A stretch of 64,000 nt of DNA. It comes from SAR86 cluster bacterium (GTDB taxonomy: Bacteria > Pseudomonadota > Gammaproteobacteria > Pseudomonadales > Pseudohongiellaceae). The notes below the pieces were generated by a model, which was given only the letters and a program-made list of their open reading frames with translations, ran no database searches and was not told the origin of the DNA. The position numbers were made by a program, and so were the translations under genes. Below, in pieces: positions 57,861 to 64,000 of this stretch. The stretch covers positions 15,393 through 79,392 of the forward strand of contig NVVJ01000002.1 in NCBI GenBank assembly GCA_002402175.1, given 5' to 3'. Position 1 is the stretch's first letter. Each line of letters begins with the position of its first letter.

Positions 57861-58481
57861 TTAGGAAATAAGTCGTTGGAACCAGTTCTTATCTAACTCA
57901 CGTCTACAACTGTTTAATTGCATTGAATATCGATTTGAATTTGATGCTACCCGCTGTGCGGCATCAATAAGCCATTGCTTGTCTCTATACGAACCGCGCT
58001 GAAAACCGCCGTTACCTTCATGATACGCATAGTAGAGATTCTTCGCATCATCGCTATCGATGCGACTCGTCCTTGTAGAGTTAGCATTGTACCAACCTAC
58101 AAAGTCTATGGCGTCGCTAAAATTGGAACGTGATGCTCGGCTATTTCCTGATTTTTCCTCATACTCTTCCCATGTGGCGTCCAGTGCCTGAGCATATCCA
58201 TAAGCTGAAGAAGGCCTTGCGCCAGGAAGTATCCATAGAAACCGCGATCGTTTAGGTTTCGCACGAGCTTGAAAAGCTGATTCCTGATAAATAAATGCCA
58301 TGTTTACCGCAATCGGCACACCCCAGCGTCGCTCAGAACTTTTTGCAGCTTGATACCAGGAGCGACGGCCTTCAAATACCTCACATAAATTACTGACATT
58401 ACTCGAAGTGCCGGCACAGGAAGCCAGTAGCGCCAATGCCAGTAAACCTGCCGTTAACTTGTAGTGATTGTTTGTTTTCAT
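57861..58481 (-). CDS. Lytic transglycosylase SLT-domain lipoprotein
   Basis: 206 aa. Signal peptide with lipobox LLAS-Cys22 (ALALLASCAGTSS), so anchored in a membrane. The SLT-like domain spans about 48-170: VNMAFIYQESAFQARAKP holds the likely catalytic Glu (QES), followed by SSAYGYAQALDATWEEYEEK and LYYAYHEGNGGFQRGSY. Related SLT lipoproteins sit next to ligA in Pseudomonas relatives, as I recall. It ends with two Cys-containing segments (NSCRRELDKNW). It probably cuts peptidoglycan during growth or division. It is 37 bp downstream of ligA on the same strand. Confidence 0.85.
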   Translation of the reverse strand: MKTNNHYKLTAGLLALALLASCAGTSSNVSNLCEVFEGRRSWYQAAKSSERRWGVPIAVNMAFIYQESAFQARAKPKRSRFLWILPGARPSSAYGYAQALDATWEEYEEKSGNSRASRSNFSDAIDFVGWYNANSTRTSRIDSDDAKNLYYAYHEGNGGFQRGSYRDKQWLIDAAQRVASNSNRYSMQLNSCRRELDKNWFQRLIS

Positions 58482-58518
58482 CGTATAGTTCGGGAATTAA
58501 AACTAACTAGTATCGAAA

Positions 58519-60543
<2,025 letters not shown>

Positions 60544-60558
60544 TCAGTATCTTGAAAG

Positions 60559-62193
60559 TTAGCCTCTAGCGCCAGCAGTTTTCAGACATAGCAATTCAAA
60601 GTCTCGAATTCGCTGACGGTAATGTTCGGTAGTTTGCACTGTCATCCCGTTACGATGATCGTCTTTAAGCTCACCGTCAAGTGTATCTCTGATTTGCTGT
60701 GCAACTTCTAGCAATTGTTCAAACGCATCCATATTGTTTATTGGCGTTGGCAAGGCCAGGAAAAAACTAACACCCAAGGTGGTGAAGTTTTCCATATTGT
60801 TAAGATCAAAAGTCCCTGGATTTAACATGTTCGCCACACTAAAAAGAATCGGCCCCTGAGAGTCATTGCTAAGACGCTTATGGAATATATTCATGTCGCC
60901 AAACCTAAGCCCCGCGGTAATCAAGCAATGCAAAAGGTCATTGCCCGCAAACACCCTTCCCTGTTTTGCCATAACATTGATAACAATAACCTCGGAGGGC
61001 TCGCTATGCTCTACTTCAGTTTCCTCAGGTATGGGGCTTGCCTGAGCTATCACGTCTTCCTGCACATCTGACATTGAGGCTTCAACGACTTCCTGCTCTG
61101 TTTCCAATGCGGCATCGTCGTGCTGCGGAGTTTGAAATTCTGCTTCTTCAGGCTGTAGCTCTTCAATAACTTCTTCAAGCTCGTCTATAGCTACTTCAGA
61201 CTCGGGTTCTGAAGTAGGACGCTTATTTTTGACTTTACGTCCGAAAACTGAAAATATGGATTTGCGTTTCGGCTTTACACTTTCCTGTTGAACTTCTTCA
61301 AGCTCATCAAACAATCCGCTTTGTTTTATTTCATCCCCAGTACCAGCATTGAATCCAATTCGTTCGCCGGCCGTCATGGCAAAGTCCTCAGAACTATTGG
61401 CCGGTTCTACGATTGCTTCCTGTTCTGTTATTTGATCTTCTTCCTCAGCGTCTTGAATCGTTTCTTCTTCAAGCGGCTCTTCAGCGAAACCTTCATCTTC
61501 GATATTTTGTTGATCAGGCTCTTCTTCTATTTCTTCATAGGCTTGCTGAGAAGTTTCATCAGCATCAAACTCAGTGCCGTCTTCATCTGAATCATCATAG
61601 TCAGGTGTCACGTCATCAAGCGTATCAATCGCTGAATGAGAGTCTTCATCGTCGTCTGGAAGCTCTTCATTTTGGGCATCGTTTTCATCATAGTCGAACA
61701 GGACATTGTCTGAGTCATCTTGTTCGTCAAACACATCATCAGAAGTTTGCTCGACATCGCCTATCTCGGGCGCGGACGTATGGTCTTCGTAGTCTTCTTC
61801 ATTATCACTAGGTTGAAACTCAGCTTCATCAGCAACATCTGCAGTCACAGCAATTGGCGCATCCCTGACTTCTACCGCATCCATAAGCACAGGAATATGA
61901 TCTGTCGCGCCCTCGTTATCACCAAGGTGCAGAGCCTCGGCTTTAGCTTGCGCAGTATTCAGCGCACTGTTCTGTAGGTTCACCTGTTCCAGAGATCGAT
62001 CTATTGTGCGAGCTCCACCACCAGGTAATTCAGACATCTCAAGCGCATCAAGATCAACATTACGAGGAATATTTTTATCGATGGCAAGGCGAATCTGCCC
62101 TCGACGTGCCTGAATTGCAACATAGAGCCCCCTTAGCACTACCGCCACAATGGCAAGGCCCAACAATAATATAACTAATTCTCGACCACCCAT
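60559..62193 (-). CDS. zipA: Cell division protein ZipA with an extended acidic linker
   Basis: 544 aa, versus about 290-330 in Pseudomonas and E. coli. ZipA tethers FtsZ to the inner membrane at the septum. An N-terminal transmembrane segment (LVILLLGLAIVAVVLRGLYV) is followed by a short basic stretch. Then comes about 350 residues dominated by Asp and Glu (EPLEEETIQDAEEEDQITEQ is typical), interrupted by one basic patch near KPKRKSIFSVFGRKVKNKRP. The C-terminal FtsZ-binding domain starts near 400 (EVIVINVMAKQGRVFAGNDL) and looks complete (GAGLRFGDMNIF-type region, FTTLGVSFFLALP, DFELLC). Starts at ATG 62193. Confidence 0.93.
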   Translation of the reverse strand: MGGRELVILLLGLAIVAVVLRGLYVAIQARRGQIRLAIDKNIPRNVDLDALEMSELPGGGARTIDRSLEQVNLQNSALNTAQAKAEALHLGDNEGATDHIPVLMDAVEVRDAPIAVTADVADEAEFQPSDNEEDYEDHTSAPEIGDVEQTSDDVFDEQDDSDNVLFDYDENDAQNEELPDDDEDSHSAIDTLDDVTPDYDDSDEDGTEFDADETSQQAYEEIEEEPDQQNIEDEGFAEEPLEEETIQDAEEEDQITEQEAIVEPANSSEDFAMTAGERIGFNAGTGDEIKQSGLFDELEEVQQESVKPKRKSIFSVFGRKVKNKRPTSEPESEVAIDELEEVIEELQPEEAEFQTPQHDDAALETEQEVVEASMSDVQEDVIAQASPIPEETEVEHSEPSEVIVINVMAKQGRVFAGNDLLHCLITAGLRFGDMNIFHKRLSNDSQGPILFSVANMLNPGTFDLNNMENFTTLGVSFFLALPTPINNMDAFEQLLEVAQQIRDTLDGELKDDHRNGMTVQTTEHYRQRIRDFELLCLKTAGARG

Positions 62194-62317
62194 AAGAAAC
62201 TAACAACGCTGGAGTTGATGATTACAATTACTAGAAAATTTTTAATGTTATCTTACAGTTAGCGCATTTTCTTTAGGAAAGAAACGGGCTATTTCAAGAG
62301 GTCCACGAGGTAAGCAG

Positions 62318-64000
62318 TTACATAGCCGCTAATTCAGCAGCCTCTTCGATATCCACGGCCACAATTCGCGACACTCCAGCTTCATGCATGGTGACACCCA
62401 GCAGCTGGTTGGCCATTTCCATGGTGATCTTATTGTGAGTGATAAAAATGAATTGAACGCTTTCAGACATTTCCTTTACCAGACTAGCGTAACGCCCTAC
62501 ATTCGCGTCATCCAAGGGCGCGTCCACTTCGTCAAGCATACAAAACGGTGATGGATTTAGACGGAAAATAGAAAATACCAGCGCAATTGCAGTCATGGCT
62601 TTTTCACCACCAGACAGCAAATGTATAGTGCTATTTCGCTTACCCGGCGGACGCGCCATAATAGCTACGCCCGTATCGAGCAAATCTTCACCTGTCATAT
62701 CGAGATAAGCATGCCCTCCACCGAATACCTTTGGAAACAAATTCTGCAACCCTGAATTAATCTTGTCGAAGGTTTCCTTAAAACGAGATCTGGTTTCTTT
62801 ATCAATTTTTCGAATCGCATTTTCCAGGGTGTTCAGCGCTCTCACCAGGTCGTCATTTTGCTGATCCAGGTATACCTTGCGCTCGGACTGCTGTGAATAT
62901 TCATCAATAGCTGCCAAATTGATTGGCCCTAGTCTCTGTATTCTATTACCAAGCTTTTCTAAATCCTGCTCACATTGTTGCTCATTTACATCTTCTGGCA
63001 ACGCAGCCAGCACGGCTTCCAGCTCAAACTTGGCTTCCTGTAATTGCTCCAATATGGCATCACGTTTTACTGAGCCACCTTCATTTTTAAGGCGCTTCTG
63101 CATGAGGTTCTCACGAATTAGATTTACAGACTGTTGAATCTCATTTCGCTGCTGCTCAAGCCGTCGAATAGTATGTTCGTTTTCGTCTACCCGTGATTTC
63201 GCTCCTGCGAGGTCTTTTTCAACTTCAAGGCGCTGTTGCAGCAAGGCTTCCAAGTCTATTCGCATCTGCGCCAAAGGCTCTGTAGACACTTCTATTTGAT
63301 TACTCAGTGAATCCATTCGCTCATGGCTTCGCTGCACCTGTGTAGCCATTCTATCCATGGTCTCGCGAGTTGACTGCAACTGAGACTGTACTGATTGCTG
63401 TTTCAGGGCCAATTCGTGTGCTAAATCTTTGTCTTTTCTTGAGCTTTCCCTGCATGTCTCAAGCGCTAACTGCCGCTCATCACGCGCAGCCTCAAGGTTT
63501 TCCCGACCCCCAACGTCTTTCTCCATACTGTCCAGCGCGTCCTGCAATCGAGCTCTTGCTTCAGAAGTGTTCTCTTCCTCAACGGTCAATTGCCGGTTTA
63601 GCTCTTCCAGTTCATGGTGGATGCGCTGCTTACGCAGCTCAGCCTCTTCGACTTTAGCCATTTGAGCGCTGGCCTGAGATTTCAGCTCGCTATGAGTTTT
63701 AGTCATTTGAGCTATTTCTAGCTGCAATGCTTCTCTGTCAGTCTCGCCATTTCGCACGGCCTGTTTTAGCTCATCTTGCTTTTCATGTAAATTAGTAGAT
63801 AGTTCTTCTAGTTTTTTGATTTTTTTGAATAATTCTGCAATTACTCCACGCCTTTCTACAACTGAATCCTGCTTATTGAAATTGCTGAGCTGCACCCAGT
63901 TATTCCCCAGCCAAATTCCATCAGTGGTAATAATTGATTCGAGAGATGACAGCTGTGCACGATTCTCCAGAGCTTCATTCAAGCTTGTAGCAACATAGAT
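62318..64000 (-). CDS. smc: Chromosome segregation protein SMC (C-terminal part)
   Basis: Partial: the frame is open to the right edge, so only the C-terminal 560 residues are visible. SMC organises and compacts the chromosome with ScpA/ScpB. What is visible is the end of the hinge domain ([20 protein letters not shown]), a long coiled coil of about 300 residues, and the C-terminal ATPase half, with the ABC signature [18 protein letters not shown] and Walker [20 protein letters not shown]. It lies 124 bp upstream of zipA on the same strand, matching the smc-zipA-ligA order of Pseudomonas relatives. No start codon is in the window; TTG 63982 is internal. Confidence 0.95.
   Translation of the reverse strand: MYVATSLNEALENRAQLSSLESIITTDGIWLGNNWVQLSNFNKQDSVVERRGVIAELFKKIKKLEELSTNLHEKQDELKQAVRNGETDREALQLEIAQMTKTHSELKSQASAQMAKVEEAELRKQRIHHELEELNRQLTVEEENTSEARARLQDALDSMEKDVGGRENLEAARDERQLALETCRESSRKDKDLAHELALKQQSVQSQLQSTRETMDRMATQVQRSHERMDSLSNQIEVSTEPLAQMRIDLEALLQQRLEVEKDLAGAKSRVDENEHTIRRLEQQRNEIQQSVNLIRENLMQKRLKNEGGSVKRDAILEQLQEAKFELEAVLAALPEDVNEQQCEQDLEKLGNRIQRLGPINLAAIDEYSQQSERKVYLDQQNDDLVRALNTLENAIRKIDKETRSRFKETFDKINSGLQNLFPKVFGGGHAYLDMTGEDLLDTGVAIMARPPGKRNSTIHLLSGGEKAMTAIALVFSIFRLNPSPFCMLDEVDAPLDDANVGRYASLVKEMSESVQFIFITHNKITMEMANQLLGVTMHEAGVSRIVAVDIEEAAELAAM

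Overview
The window is a contiguous piece of a gammaproteobacterial chromosome of moderate GC. Nearly all of it is dense coding sequence. Core gene order and protein sequences point to a Pseudomonas-related, probably marine lineage. The run tig-clpP-clpX-lon-hupB-ppiD-fabI, then mltD-gloB-methyltransferase-rnhA-dnaQ, follows the order I recall from Pseudomonas, and smc-zipA-ligA is another conserved block. I found no rRNA, tRNA, CRISPR array, insertion sequence or phage gene.

Layout. 0-4.7 kb (minus): the start of sohB, nudC, an NhaD-type antiporter, dnaQ, rnhA and a methyltransferase. 4.9-9.8 kb (plus): gloB, mltD, a POT peptide transporter and fabI. 9.8-18.6 kb (minus): the protein quality-control block ppiD, hupB, lon, clpX, clpP and tig, with a hairpin terminator after hupB and a possible heat-shock promoter before lon. 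18.9-22.2 kb (plus): mobA, a 410-bp non-coding stretch with a very good sigma-54 promoter match and nested stem-loops, a 70-aa protein and a GAF/HD-GYP protein. 34.9-43.8 kb: msrB, alaA, then a long minus-strand run fadB-fadA-ttcA-yheU-tusA-xni-pdxB. 43.9-51 kb: polysaccharide deacetylase, Bax-like hydrolase, a tiny ORF, bolA, rbgA and a PreP-like protease. 50.9-56.9 kb (plus): a CDF metal transporter and a three-gene 2-oxoacid oxidoreductase operon. 57-64 kb (minus): djlA, a lytic transglycosylase lipoprotein, ligA, zipA with a very long acidic linker, and the C-terminal part of smc running off the end.

The unusual part is an accessory envelope island at 22.3-34.8 kb. Two almost identical 17-bp palindromes (GTGGGAATATTTCCCAC and GTGGGATTAATTCCCAC), with centres exactly 63 bp apart, lie between a divergent alpha/beta-hydrolase-like gene lacking its nucleophile serine and a DUF6502-type gene with a helix-turn-helix-like segment. 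Next come a membrane-anchored protein with a GGTG-rich linker, an outer-membrane beta-barrel on the opposite strand, a TPR plus beta-barrel protein resembling the Slam (surface lipoprotein assembly modifier) family, and a 2,327-aa exported protein. That protein has a FecR domain, a D/G-rich stretch, a long Glu-Pro linker and seven tandem repeats that look like TbpB-type beta-barrel lobes. A strong two-way terminator closes the island. My reading is a regulated surface-protein export system in which the Slam-like barrel handles the giant FecR protein. Gene identities are seen in the sequence; the functional link is inference.
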